Assembly (NCBI GenBank): GCA_965367295.1
Contig: CBDUHN010000052.1
Location: 1 to 19,983 of the forward strand
DNA length: 19,983 nt
Source: JAIVHA01 sp965367295
GTDB lineage: Bacteria; Pseudomonadota; Gammaproteobacteria; DSM-19610
Direction of reading: 5' to 3'
Below the pieces are notes generated by a model. It made no database searches. It was not told the DNA's origin and saw nothing but the letters and a program-made list of their open reading frames with translations. This document shows positions 1 to 6,677 of the stretch, in pieces; the first letter of the stretch is position 1, and every line of letters starts with the position of its first letter. The position numbers and the translations under genes are program-made.

Positions 1-16
1 CCGAATTTATCCGGAC
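1..16. repeat. 18-bp palindrome, truncated copy past the panD stop
   Basis: The window opens with CCGAATTTATCCGGAC. If the two preceding bases outside the window are GT, this is the same 18-bp palindrome with one arm mismatch. It ends 9 bp from the panD stop codon, mirroring the copy behind panB. The window edge prevents confirmation. Confidence 0.45.
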
Positions 17-25
17 GACCTCGAA

Positions 26-406
26 TCAGGCCACCTGCAGCGGAATGCCGTCCCCCATGCCCTTGATGCGGTTGTGCGCATCCAGGTACACCAAGGTGGG
101 CTTGAAGCGCGCGGCTTCCTGCTCGTTGAACATGGCATAGGTACAGATGATGACCCGGTCGCCCGGGCTGGCCTTGTGGGCCGCGGCGCCATTGAGGGAA
201 ATGATGCCGGAACCGGCCTCGGCACGAATGGCATAGGTGGTGAAACGCTCGCCGTTGGCCAGGTTGTAGATCTGGATCTGCTCGAATTCCCGGATCCCGG
301 CCGCTTCCAATAACCGCACATCGATGGCACAGGAACCTTCGTATTCCAGTTCACAGTGGGTCACACGGGCCTGATGGAGCTTGCTTTTGAGAAGGGTTAC
401 CTGCAT
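26..406 (-). CDS. panD: Aspartate 1-decarboxylase (PanD)
   Basis: This 126-residue protein decarboxylates L-aspartate to beta-alanine, the amine half of pantothenate, in the cytoplasm. The sequence matches the bacterial PanD family over its whole length. The zymogen self-cleaves between Gly24 and Ser25 to make a pyruvoyl cofactor, and the expected EGSC context is present at residues 23-26. Other family marks are a Lys9 near the N-terminus, an NGERFTTYAI stretch and the GAAAHKASPGDRVIIC block. Length is typical (E. coli PanD is 126 residues). It is the last pan gene on this strand, 151 bp after panC, so it may also have its own promoter: a GATAAT -10-like box lies at 439-444. The assignment is secure. 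Confidence 0.97.
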   Translation of the reverse strand: MQVTLLKSKLHQARVTHCELEYEGSCAIDVRLLEAAGIREFEQIQIYNLANGERFTTYAIRAEAGSGIISLNGAAAHKASPGDRVIICTYAMFNEQEAARFKPTLVYLDAHNRIKGMGDGIPLQVA

Positions 407-438
407 GGAAACAACGAGCCTTGCCTGACGGGGAGCAC

Positions 439-444
439 ATTATC
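439..444 (-). promoter_or_regulatory. Possible -10 box ahead of panD
   Basis: On the minus strand the panC-panD gap holds GATAAT (5 of 6 matches to the sigma-70 -10 consensus), about 33 bp before the panD start. No good -35 box lies 16-18 bp upstream. It may give panD some independent expression, but it could be chance in an otherwise GC-rich gap. Confidence 0.25.
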
Positions 445-557
445 CTAAAAACCGCGCCCGGGGACCAGCCCGGTCGTATTTTTGATCCGGCAGCACAAAC
501 CCGCAGGGAATGAGCGGGAATGCCGGCCTGCGGTGGGCAACGGCCCGGCAGGGGCTG

Positions 558-1400
558 TTACACCGGCAGGTTATCGATCAGGCGCGCCTTGCCCAGCCTT
601 GCGGCCGCCAGCACCACCAGCGCCTCTTCCTGCTGCACCGGCACCATAAGGCTATCCGCCTGGCGGATCTCAACGTACTCGGGCGTAAAGCCGCGTTTGG
701 CCAGGCTGTCCATGGCCTCCTGCTGCAATGGCTCGAAATCCCGTTCGCCGGCGCGAATCCGCCCCGCCAGCTGCTGCAGGCTGCGGTACAGGTGCGGGGC
801 GACGGCACGCTCCGCCGCGGTGAGGTATTGATTGCGGGAGCTCATGGCCAGGCCATCCGCTTCACGCACCGTATCCACGGCCTCGATGGCAATCGGCCAG
901 CACAGGTCACGCGCCATGCGCCGGATGATCGCCAGCTGCTGATAATCCTTGCGGCCGAACAGGGCGGTATCGGGCTGCACCATGTTGAACAGTTTGGCCA
1001 CCACGGTAGCCACGCCGGCGAAATGCCCGGGCCGGGACTGGCCACACAGGATCGCATCGAGGTCCGGCACCGTCACCCGGGTCGCTGTTTCATGCCCCTG
1101 GGGATACACTTCCTGCACCTCCGGCACGAACAGCAGGTCCGCCCCGAGGGCCTCGAGCGCCTGCTGGTCGGCCTCCAGGGTACGCGGGTAGGCGGCCAGG
1201 TCCTCACCGGGACCAAACTGCATCGGATTGACGAAGCAGCTCACCACCACCCGCTCCGCCAGCTGCTGGGCCCGCTCCACCAGGCGCAGATGCCCGGCAT
1301 GCAGATTCCCCATGGTCGGCACGAAGGCGATGCGCTGATTGCCCCTGCGCCAGAATTTGATCCGCGCCCGTAGCACGGACACGGTGGCTACCGTTTCCAA
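558..1400 (-). CDS. panC: Pantothenate synthetase (pantoate--beta-alanine ligase, PanC)
   Basis: This 280-residue cytoplasmic enzyme joins pantoate and beta-alanine using ATP, the last step of pantothenate synthesis. Visible marks are the PTMGNLHAGH nucleotide-binding motif (residues 28-37, the HIGH-like signature), the GRKDYQQ block (149-155) and SSRNQYL (187-193, the KMSKS-like loop). Length matches E. coli PanC (283). The start chosen is a TTG at 1398-1400, because GGAG lies 8 nt upstream on the minus strand and the protein then begins at the usual distance from the HxGH motif; no ATG is better placed. It sits between panB (70-bp gap, which holds two palindromes) and panD, so the operon supplies both precursors and the ligase. 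Confidence 0.96.
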   Translation of the reverse strand: METVATVSVLRARIKFWRRGNQRIAFVPTMGNLHAGHLRLVERAQQLAERVVVSCFVNPMQFGPGEDLAAYPRTLEADQQALEALGADLLFVPEVQEVYPQGHETATRVTVPDLDAILCGQSRPGHFAGVATVVAKLFNMVQPDTALFGRKDYQQLAIIRRMARDLCWPIAIEAVDTVREADGLAMSSRNQYLTAAERAVAPHLYRSLQQLAGRIRAGERDFEPLQQEAMDSLAKRGFTPEYVEIRQADSLMVPVQQEEALVVLAAARLGKARLIDNLPV

Positions 1401-1417
1401 ATCACATACTCCGCATT

Positions 1418-1427
1418 TCGAATTCGA
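1418..1427. repeat. 10-bp perfect palindrome in panB-panC gap
   Basis: The sequence TCGAATTCGA is its own reverse complement. It lies 17 bp upstream of the panC start, just before the GGAG ribosome binding site on the minus strand, and 22 bp from the larger 18-bp palindrome. It may be a protein-binding site or a decayed copy of the same repeat type; nothing decides between these. Confidence 0.4.
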
Positions 1428-1449
1428 TCCCGGTCCGATCCGGTGTCCT

Positions 1450-1467
1450 GTCCGAATTCATTCGGAC
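1450..1467. repeat. 18-bp palindrome, perfect copy, 3 bp past the panB stop
   Basis: GTCCGAATTCATTCGGAC has perfect 8-bp arms around a 2-bp centre. It starts 3 bp after the panB stop codon. In RNA it would form a 7-bp stem with a UUCA or UGAA loop, depending on strand. No T-tract follows, so it is not a standard terminator. Three similar copies occur elsewhere in the window. Confidence 0.7.
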
Positions 1468-1470
1468 CAT

Positions 1471-2286
1471 TCAGTTATACCCATGCTCCGGCCCAGGAAA
1501 ATGCCCTTCCTTCACCGCTCGCACATAAGCCGCCACGGCACCGGCCACACCATCGGGGCAGCCGGCAAGAAAATCCTTCACGAAGCGCGGCCGGCGACCG
1601 GCGGATACCCCCAGCAGGTCATGCAGCACCAGCACCTGGCCATCGGTATCCGCGCCGGCCCCGATGCCGATGGTGGGGATGCGCAGTGCCTGCGTGACCT
1701 GCCGGCCCAGCGACGTCGGCACGCATTCCAGCACCAGCAGTTGCGCCCCCGCATCCTGCAGTGCCAGGGCGTCCTCCAGAATGGCCTGCGCACCGGCGGC
1801 ATCGCGCCCCTGTACCCGGTAACCGTCGGGGCTCGCCACCGACTGCGGCAGCAGACCCAGATGGCCGCAGACCGCAATGCCATGCGCAACCAGATGCCGC
1901 ACCACCTCGATCACGGAACGCCCGCCCTCGAGTTTCACCATCTGCGCCGCACCCTCGTCCACCAGGCGGCGCGCATTGACCAGTGCCTGCGATGGGGTTT
2001 CATAACTGCGGTAGGGCATGTCCACCACGCGCAATGCCCGCTGTATGCCGCGCGCGACCGCCGCGGCATGATAAATCATGTGGTCCAGGCTCACCTCTCG
2101 TGTCGAGTCATGGCCCTGCAGTACCATACCCAGCGAATCCCCCACCAGCACCACCTCGATCCCGGCCACCTCCAGCACCTGCGCAAAGCTGGCATCGTAG
2201 GCCGTCAGGCTGGCGATTTTCCCGCCGGCCTGCTTCATGGCCAGCAGGGTCGCTGCCGTAACGGGATTCGGGTTGGTGTGTGGCAT
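1471..2286 (-). CDS. panB: 3-methyl-2-oxobutanoate hydroxymethyltransferase (PanB)
   Basis: This 271-residue cytoplasmic enzyme transfers a hydroxymethyl group from 5,10-methylene-tetrahydrofolate to alpha-ketoisovalerate, giving ketopantoate. The family pattern is complete: KIASLTAYDASFA near residue 23, the metal-site VGDSLGMV (Asp50), VVDMPY (Asp89), VKLEGG (118-122), the GHLGLLPQSV block (141-150) and the catalytic glutamate in LVLECVP (Glu187). Length is near E. coli PanB (264). It follows the deoxynucleoside kinase gene by 91 bp, and that gap carries a strong hairpin. The substrate link to folate fits its position downstream of folK. PanE, the ketopantoate reductase, is not in this window. 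Confidence 0.97.
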   Translation of the reverse strand: MPHTNPNPVTAATLLAMKQAGGKIASLTAYDASFAQVLEVAGIEVVLVGDSLGMVLQGHDSTREVSLDHMIYHAAAVARGIQRALRVVDMPYRSYETPSQALVNARRLVDEGAAQMVKLEGGRSVIEVVRHLVAHGIAVCGHLGLLPQSVASPDGYRVQGRDAAGAQAILEDALALQDAGAQLLVLECVPTSLGRQVTQALRIPTIGIGAGADTDGQVLVLHDLLGVSAGRRPRFVKDFLAGCPDGVAGAVAAYVRAVKEGHFPGPEHGYN

Positions 2287-2308
2287 TACGATAACCTGGT
2301 TCTTTTCG

Positions 2309-2345
2309 GCACAGGGCCCTGCCCCGTATGGCGGCAGCCCTGTGC
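2309..2345 (-). promoter_or_regulatory. Strong hairpin in the panB leader
   Basis: GCACAGGGC at 2309-2317 is the exact reverse complement of GCCCTGTGC at 2337-2345, giving a 9-bp stem. Inside it, TGCC and GGCA can extend the stem by 4 bp past a 2-nt bulge. The structure lies between the dNK stop and the panB start, ending 23 nt before the ATG. No U-tract follows on either strand, so it is not a canonical terminator. It may affect mRNA processing, stability or panB translation. Confidence 0.6.
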
Positions 2346-2377
2346 ATGAAGGGAGTCAATCGGACAAAAATCCCAGT

Positions 2378-3028
2378 TTACAGGGAAATGGGCACCGGGT
2401 TGAAATAATGCCGGCCACTCTTCACCTCGCCGAGCCGCTGCAGGAGCGCCGCGTAATCCTCCTCGCGGCTGACAAGATCGATTTCCGCGGCATTCACGAT
2501 CAGCAGCGGCGCGGCATCATAGTAATGGAAAAACCGGGTGTAGGCATCGGACAGGCGTTGCAGGTACTGGGCATCGATATCCGCTTCGTAGCTACGACCG
2601 CGCTTGGCAATGCGCTTGACCAGCACATCCACCGGTGCCTGCAGGTAGATCACCAGGTCGGGTACCGGCACGTCCAGGGTCAGGTGACTGTAGACCTGTT
2701 CGTAGAGCTTGAACTCTTCCTCATCGAGGGTGAGCTGCGCAAACAGTCGATCCTTGTCCATCAGGAAGTCGCCAACATGCACCGGCTGGAACATATCGCC
2801 CTGACGCAGCTCCTGCATCTGCTGTGCTCGCTGCATCAGAAAGAACAGCTGGGTCTGAAAGGCGCCCTGGCGCGGGTCACGGTAAAAGCGCTTTAAAAAG
2901 GGGTTTTCGTCGGCACCCTCCAGCAGCAGCTCACTGCCGAAGCTTTTGGCCAGCCGTTGCGCCAGGGTGGTCTTGCCGACCCCGATGGGACCTTCCACCA
3001 CGATAAAGCCCGGATTGTGCAGACTCAT
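2378..3028 (-). CDS. Deoxynucleoside kinase family protein (deoxyadenosine/deoxyguanosine kinase type)
   Basis: This 216-residue protein most likely phosphorylates a deoxynucleoside with ATP in salvage. It has the Walker A loop GPIGVGKTT (residues 13-21), the DFLMDKDRLFA segment (87-97) that corresponds to the DR-containing substrate motif, and a lid with arginines, KRIAKRGRSYE (138-148). Length is normal for the dNK family. Its start overlaps the folK stop by 4 nt (ATGA), so the two are translationally coupled. The nucleoside preference cannot be read from the sequence. Thymidylate kinase is less likely, because the lid and DR region follow the dNK pattern. Placement between folK and panB is a recurrent arrangement in gammaproteobacteria as far as I recall. 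Confidence 0.88.
   Translation of the reverse strand: MSLHNPGFIVVEGPIGVGKTTLAQRLAKSFGSELLLEGADENPFLKRFYRDPRQGAFQTQLFFLMQRAQQMQELRQGDMFQPVHVGDFLMDKDRLFAQLTLDEEEFKLYEQVYSHLTLDVPVPDLVIYLQAPVDVLVKRIAKRGRSYEADIDAQYLQRLSDAYTRFFHYYDAAPLLIVNAAEIDLVSREEDYAALLQRLGEVKSGRHYFNPVPISL
3025..3028 (-). other. folK-dNK ATGA overlap
   Basis: The folK stop TGA and the deoxynucleoside kinase start ATG share an ATGA sequence, so ribosomes can restart directly. With the 2-bp pcnB-folK gap this shows that pcnB, folK and the kinase are one transcript. Confidence 0.85.
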
Positions 3029-3534
3029 GGCAGCGGTTCATCCAGTCGCTCCAGCCCATCCCGCGGACAGTTTGCCAGCAGTTCCGTGAGCGGACCGTGG
3101 CCCGGCACCTGCAATCCCTCCGGGGCAATCTCCGCCAACGGATAGAGCACAAAGTTGCGCTCCGGCATCCCGTAGTGCGGCACCCGCAGGTGATCATTGT
3201 CGATGGCATGATCGCCGAACAGTAGAATATCCAGGTCCAGGGTACGGGGCCCCCAGCGTTCACCGGTGCGTACCCGGCGATGATATTCCTCGATCCCCTG
3301 CAGCAGTACCAGGAACTCGTCGGCGCCCATGCTGGTATCCAGCGCCGCCACGGCATTGAGGTAATCCGGCTGCGGTTTCGGCCCCATGGGGATGCTGCGA
3401 TAGAGACTCGATACCTTGTGCAGGCGAATGCGGGACAGGCTGTCCAGCTCTCGCAAGGCCTGGCGGATCTGTTGCAGGGGATCATCAAGATTACTGCCGA
3501 GCGCGATGTAGGCCCGGGTCGTTACTTCACTCAC
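3025..3534 (-). CDS. folK: 6-hydroxymethyl-dihydropterin pyrophosphokinase (HPPK, FolK)
   Basis: This 169-residue cytoplasmic enzyme transfers pyrophosphate from ATP to 6-hydroxymethyl-7,8-dihydropterin in folate synthesis. The family motifs are present: YIALGSNL (residues 9-16), the SSLYRSIPMG region, DYLNAVAALDT, and the signature RWGPRTLDLDIL (93-104) with the Mg-binding aspartates 100 and 102. Length is close to E. coli HPPK (159). It lies 2 bp after pcnB, a common gammaproteobacterial pairing, and overlaps the next gene by 4 nt. The C-terminal tail after the VPGHGPL segment is ordinary. Confidence is high. Confidence 0.97.
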   Translation of the reverse strand: MSEVTTRAYIALGSNLDDPLQQIRQALRELDSLSRIRLHKVSSLYRSIPMGPKPQPDYLNAVAALDTSMGADEFLVLLQGIEEYHRRVRTGERWGPRTLDLDILLFGDHAIDNDHLRVPHYGMPERNFVLYPLAEIAPEGLQVPGHGPLTELLANCPRDGLERLDEPLP

Positions 3535-3536
3535 TG

Positions 3537-4871
3537 CTACCCTTCTCCTGCCGTTTCCGTGCGGGGCTTGCGGGAACGCCGGCGCCGACGCTTCTTGCCC
3601 GAGCGTTCGGGACCGGTCACCTTGACCTGTTCATCGGCATTCATCACCTGGAATTCCGTCCACCACTGTCCCAGTTCCTCCGGCGCCTCGCCGGCAGCAC
3701 AGCGCAGCAACAGGAAATCATAGGCGGCACGGAAGCGCGGGTGACCCAGCAAGCGCAACGGCCGCTTGCCCTGGCGCTGTTCCAGCCGCGGCTGCAGCGA
3801 CCAGATCTCGCGCATGGGCAGGCTGAAGCGTTTCGGAATGGAGATGTGCTGTGCCTGTTCGCTGACGATCTGGCCACCGGCAATCTGCATCGCCTCCAAC
3901 GGTGACAGGTCGTCGGCCTGCAGGGCTTCAAGGCGCTGCCGCATCGGTTCCCACAGCAGTGCCGCAAACAGGAACGCCGGCGTAACCGGTTTATCCTCGG
4001 CGATCCGGGTATCGGTATTTTCCAGGGCACGGGTCACCAGGGTCAGCGGGAAATGCTGTTCCTCTTTCTCCAGTGCCTTTTCCGTCAGCGGGAACAGCGC
4101 CGCAAACAACCCATAGTGGCGCAGCATTTCGAAGGTCTTCAGACCGACGCCACTGAGGAGCAGCTTGAGCACTTCCTCATACAGGCGCGCCGCCGGGATC
4201 TCCGCCAGCAGGGGTGCGAGTTCCATGATTTTCGCCTCGCAACGCTCCTCGATGGTGAAGCCGAGCTTGGCCGCGAAACGCACCGCACGCAGCATGCGCA
4301 CAGCGTCCTCACGGAAGCGCTGTTCCGGGTCACCGATCAGGCGCAGCAGGCCGACCTTGAGATCCGCCATACCACCGGTGTAGTCCACCACCGAGAAATC
4401 CTCGATGTTGTAGTACAGGGCATTTACAGTGAAATCGCGCCGCCAGGCATCTTCCTCGATGGTACCGTAGACGTTATCGCGCAGGATACGGCCCTCGTTG
4501 GTCTGCTGCGCATCATCCTCGTCGTCCTCCTGTTCGTGAAAGGCGCGAAAGGTGGCGACCTCGATCACTTCGCGGCCGTAGATCACATGGGCGAGACGGA
4601 AGCGCCGGCCAATGAGCCGGCAATTGCGGAACAACTGGCGGACGTCCTCGGGATGGGCGTCGGTGCCGACATCAAAATCCTTGGGCTCACGCCCCAGCAG
4701 CAGGTCACGCACTCCGCCGCCCACCAGGTAAGCCTGGTAACCGGCATTTTTCAGGCGGTAGAGCACCTTCAGCGCATTCGGGCTGATGGCGTCGCGGGAA
4801 ATGACATGCTCGGGCCGGGGAATAATGGCGGGGAGCTGAGACCCGGGTACGGAGCGGCCGTTGTGACTCAC
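3537..4871 (-). CDS. pcnB: Poly(A) polymerase I (PcnB)
   Basis: This 444-residue class II nucleotidyltransferase adds 3' poly(A) tails that promote RNA decay. It matches E. coli PcnB closely at the N-terminus: NALKVLYRLKNAGYQAYLVGGGVRDLLLG, then KDFDVGT with catalytic Asp65 and Asp67, then FRNCRLIGRRFRLAHV and RRDFTVNALYYN (144-155). The C-terminus (from about residue 418) is strongly basic, GKKRRRRRSRK, as in gammaproteobacterial PcnB, which separates it from the CCA-adding enzyme. The start taken is a GTG at 4869-4871; there is no convincing Shine-Dalgarno sequence. It is the first gene of the minus-strand operon with folK, dNK and panBCD, behind an extended -10 promoter. Confidence 0.95.
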   Translation of the reverse strand: MSHNGRSVPGSQLPAIIPRPEHVISRDAISPNALKVLYRLKNAGYQAYLVGGGVRDLLLGREPKDFDVGTDAHPEDVRQLFRNCRLIGRRFRLAHVIYGREVIEVATFRAFHEQEDDEDDAQQTNEGRILRDNVYGTIEEDAWRRDFTVNALYYNIEDFSVVDYTGGMADLKVGLLRLIGDPEQRFREDAVRMLRAVRFAAKLGFTIEERCEAKIMELAPLLAEIPAARLYEEVLKLLLSGVGLKTFEMLRHYGLFAALFPLTEKALEKEEQHFPLTLVTRALENTDTRIAEDKPVTPAFLFAALLWEPMRQRLEALQADDLSPLEAMQIAGGQIVSEQAQHISIPKRFSLPMREIWSLQPRLEQRQGKRPLRLLGHPRFRAAYDFLLLRCAAGEAPEELGQWWTEFQVMNADEQVKVTGPERSGKKRRRRRSRKPRTETAGEG

Positions 4872-4903
4872 TGGATTCTGCTTGCTGGATTCATAGGGCC
4901 CGT

Positions 4904-4912
4904 ATCATACCA
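4904..4912 (-). promoter_or_regulatory. Extended -10 promoter for the pcnB operon
   Basis: On the minus strand this reads TGGTATGAT, a TGN extension followed by a 5 of 6 -10 hexamer. It ends 32 bp before the pcnB GTG codon. The -35 region is poor, which is usual for extended -10 promoters. It is the best promoter candidate for the six-gene run down to panD. Confidence 0.5.
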
Positions 4913-4927
4913 CCGCTGGGCGCCGGT

Positions 4928-4951
4928 TTGCGCCTTTCAGGAGCGGCGCAA
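4928..4951 (-). other. 7-bp hairpin between small-protein cassette and pcnB
   Basis: TTGCGCC and GGCGCAA arms enclose a 10-nt loop. The hairpin lies 21 bp past the stop of the last small cassette gene and just upstream of the pcnB promoter. No U-tract follows, so it could be a weak terminator end, an RNA-stabilising structure or a binding site. Confidence 0.35.
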
Positions 4952-4972
4952 TCCGCTGCCCCGTGATGCGAC

Positions 4973-5305
4973 TCAGTAATGCGCCTCCTCCCCCAGTTCA
5001 CGCATGACCTCGCTGAGCGAGGTCTCGCTGTTCTGTACCAGGCAGACCAGGTTGCCGACACTGCATACCGAAGCCTCCTTGCCATGCACGATCCAGCCAC
5101 TGGGCGGGGTCCAGCCACGCACCTGGCTGAACATGGATAACTGGTCGGCATTACTCTGCACAATACGGCGGTAGTCATGGGCAAACATGGCCAGCCCCTC
5201 CATGTACTGTTCGTCCAGCATCCCAACCCCTTCCACCAGGGCACCATCATCACGAAAATGGCACACCACGTTCACGCCATCGATAGCCAGCAGACGTCGT
5301 ATCAT
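4973..5305 (-). CDS. DUF2173-like small protein, third of three paralogues
   Basis: Function unknown. This 110-residue soluble protein has no signal peptide or membrane segment. It shares a pattern with the gene at 5704-6060: an N-terminal helix then GV, a hydrophobic strand ending in DG, a mid-protein helix, then P-SGW-V-G, a VC-V-N--C strand pair, and SL-EVM near the end (here TSLSEVMRELGEE). This single alpha/beta domain pattern fits the DUF2173 family, which I believe is roadblock/profilin-like; that is recall and inference. A near-perfect ribosome binding site (AAGGAGG, 7 nt before ATG) sets the start. It is 12 bp after its neighbour, so the three are co-transcribed. Confidence 0.75.
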   Translation of the reverse strand: MIRRLLAIDGVNVVCHFRDDGALVEGVGMLDEQYMEGLAMFAHDYRRIVQSNADQLSMFSQVRGWTPPSGWIVHGKEASVCSVGNLVCLVQNSETSLSEVMRELGEEAHY

Positions 5306-5317
5306 CGCATGGCCTCC

Positions 5318-5656
5318 TTATGCGCCAAGGGCATCATAGGCCGCCTGGTAATCCGCCTGTTCGTTGCGCATCACCACACCGCGATTGCCATTGGATACGG
5401 TGGACCATTCAAACCCCACCAACGTGAAGCCATCGATCGGATAGAAACCGGACTGGCCGGTAACCTTTTCCCAGCCACGCGCCTGCATGGTGGCGATGGA
5501 AATATTGGCGACGCAAACATGGGATACCAGATCCAGCACCTCGGCGGACAGATCGGTACCACCGGCAAGGCGGTGATCCTTCAGTTCACCACGATCAGTG
5601 AATTCAAAACTGGCAATGGCGCCTGGCAGGCTCATCAACTCATCAAGATTTTGCAT
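5318..5656 (-). CDS. DUF2173-like small protein, middle and most diverged paralogue
   Basis: Function unknown. This 112-residue soluble protein aligns with its two neighbours by PGAIASFEFTDRGEL at the start, a helix LDLVSHVCVANISIATMQ, the GW--VTGQSGFYP-DGF stretch and a final helix. It lacks the C-terminal cysteine-bearing strands (VCV/NVFC in the first paralogue, VCSVGNLVC in the third) and the SL-EVM motif, carrying GNRGVVMRNEQADYQAAYDAL instead. This suggests the middle copy has a different partner or ligand from the others. The start is supported by AGGAG 7 nt upstream. It is separated by 47 bp and 12 bp from the flanking genes on the same strand. Confidence 0.75.
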   Translation of the reverse strand: MQNLDELMSLPGAIASFEFTDRGELKDHRLAGGTDLSAEVLDLVSHVCVANISIATMQARGWEKVTGQSGFYPIDGFTLVGFEWSTVSNGNRGVVMRNEQADYQAAYDALGA

Positions 5657-5703
5657 ACTGCACTCCTAATCGATTGTTATGTTGCGGTACAGGATGTGGA
5701 TCT

Positions 5704-6060
5704 TCAGATCAGGTCTTCCGGCTCGTCACCAAGGCGCTTGTGCATCAGCTGCATCACCTCGTTGAGTGAACTGGCGGTGTTGTCCAGGAAACAAAACACG
5801 TTGGCCATGACACAGACCGTAAAATGCGGTCCGCGTACACTCCAGCCGGAAGCCGGGTTGAAAGGACAGGGATCCATGCTCATGGCCAGGAAATGGGTCT
5901 GCATGTGTGCACTGAGGTTGGTGGCCCTGCACATGATCGAGGCCATGCGCGCATGCTCCTCAGTCAACTCCCCCTTGCACGTGAAACGATCCCCCCGATA
6001 GGAATACTCTCCGGCCGCGATCACACCTGGCTTGGCTGCCAGCTCCGTAATGATATTCAT
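5704..6060 (-). CDS. DUF2173-like small protein, first of three paralogues
   Basis: Function unknown. This 118-residue soluble protein opens a three-gene cassette. It reads as one alpha/beta domain: MNIITELAAKPGVIAAGEY, a strand with RGD, a helix EEHARMASIMCRATNLSA, then NPASGWSVRGP, VCVMANVFCFLDN and SLNEVMQLMHKRL. Cysteines occur at several positions (residues 28, 44, 64, 82 and 89 by count), more than in the middle paralogue. GGAG stands 5 nt before the ATG. The divergent RDD gene starts 136 bp away, and the gap holds an 8-bp direct repeat spaced one helical turn apart. The family name is my best match by pattern; a roadblock/LC7-like role in scaffolding or sensing is only inference. Confidence 0.75.
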   Translation of the reverse strand: MNIITELAAKPGVIAAGEYSYRGDRFTCKGELTEEHARMASIMCRATNLSAHMQTHFLAMSMDPCPFNPASGWSVRGPHFTVCVMANVFCFLDNTASSLNEVMQLMHKRLGDEPEDLI

Positions 6061-6075
6061 CTTGCTCCACCCACC

Positions 6076-6094
6076 CGTTATGTTTTCGTTATGT
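6076..6094. promoter_or_regulatory. Two CGTTATGT direct repeats upstream of the small-protein cassette
   Basis: CGTTATGT occurs at 6076-6083 and again at 6087-6094, 11 bp apart centre to centre, so both sit on the same face of the helix. The pair lies 16-34 bp upstream of the first cassette gene in an AT-rich patch containing ATGTATAC. This is where an operator or the promoter itself would be expected. The evidence is pattern only. Confidence 0.35.
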
Positions 6095-6131
6095 ATACGA
6101 TGTTTACCACAGGGCTATCCAGCATGCCATA

Positions 6132-6160
6132 TTGATCCTGCCCTGACTTCTGAGTACCCT
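6132..6160 (+). promoter_or_regulatory. Possible sigma-70 promoter for the RDD gene
   Basis: TTGATC at 6132-6137 and TACCCT at 6155-6160 are separated by 17 bp, 37 bp before the ATG of the RDD gene. The -35 box matches 4 of 6 and the -10 box 3 of 6, so this is a weak prediction. Confidence 0.25.
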
Positions 6161-6196
6161 GTGCTACTGAATCATTGCTTTCCGCTGCTCCATTCA

Positions 6197-6658
6197 ATGC
6201 CCAAACCCGTATCACCACCCCACCCAGCGTACCCGCCAGCCGGTCTGCTGCGTCGTCTCGGCGCCGTCCTGTATGACGCCCTGCTGCTGCTCGCGATCTG
6301 GTTTTTCGCCACCGCCATCCTGCTGCCTTTCACCCATGGCGAGGCCCTGCACTCCGGCAACCCGCTCTACACCAGCTACCTCTTTTTCGTCAGTTTCTTT
6401 TTTTATGGCTGGTTCTGGGTACATGGCGGCCAGACCCTGGGGCTGCGCGCCTGGAAATTACGGGTGGAACGCACCGATGGCCGCACCATGACCTGGATGC
6501 AGGCGCTGCTGCGCTTTTTCACCGCAGCCGTTTCCTGGGCCGCATTCGGACTCGGCTTTCTATGGATTTTAGTCGACAAGCAGAAGTTGAGCTGGCACGA
6601 CCGCTATTCGGAAACGCGCACGGTGCAGGTGCCGAAGGATTATCTGAAGATGGTATAA
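6197..6658 (+). CDS. RDD family membrane protein
   Basis: This 153-residue protein belongs to the RDD family of small inner-membrane proteins; some members have been linked to ion transport or secretion, but the role of this one is unknown. The family residues are present: RRLGAVLYDALLLL (Arg20, Asp27) in the first helix, GQTLGLRAWKLRV (78-90) after the second, and WILVDKQKLSWHDRYSETRTV (Asp127, HDR 134-136) at the end. Three hydrophobic segments lie near 24-44, 57-76 and 104-126. The open frame extends upstream to 6032, but the ATG at 6197 puts the start directly before the family domain. It is divergent from the DUF2173-like cassette and convergent with lptG across a 448-bp gap. Confidence 0.9.
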   Translation: MPKPVSPPHPAYPPAGLLRRLGAVLYDALLLLAIWFFATAILLPFTHGEALHSGNPLYTSYLFFVSFFFYGWFWVHGGQTLGLRAWKLRVERTDGRTMTWMQALLRFFTAAVSWAAFGLGFLWILVDKQKLSWHDRYSETRTVQVPKDYLKMV

Positions 6659-6677
6659 AACCAGGATCGGCATGAGC

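Noticed and set aside
407..557. A terminator between panC and panD
   Set aside because: Short GC stems exist (CCCGC/GCGGG at 500-518 and CCGGG/CCCGG nearby), but the T-runs are not directly after a stem on the minus strand, so I do not call one.
510..2349. Long plus-strand frames opposite panC and panB
   Set aside because: They overlap the complete panC and panB genes in antisense and show no family pattern; composition is typical of shadow frames.
4928..4951. Rho-independent terminator behind the small-protein cassette
   Set aside because: The 7-bp hairpin is real but is not followed by a U-tract on either strand.
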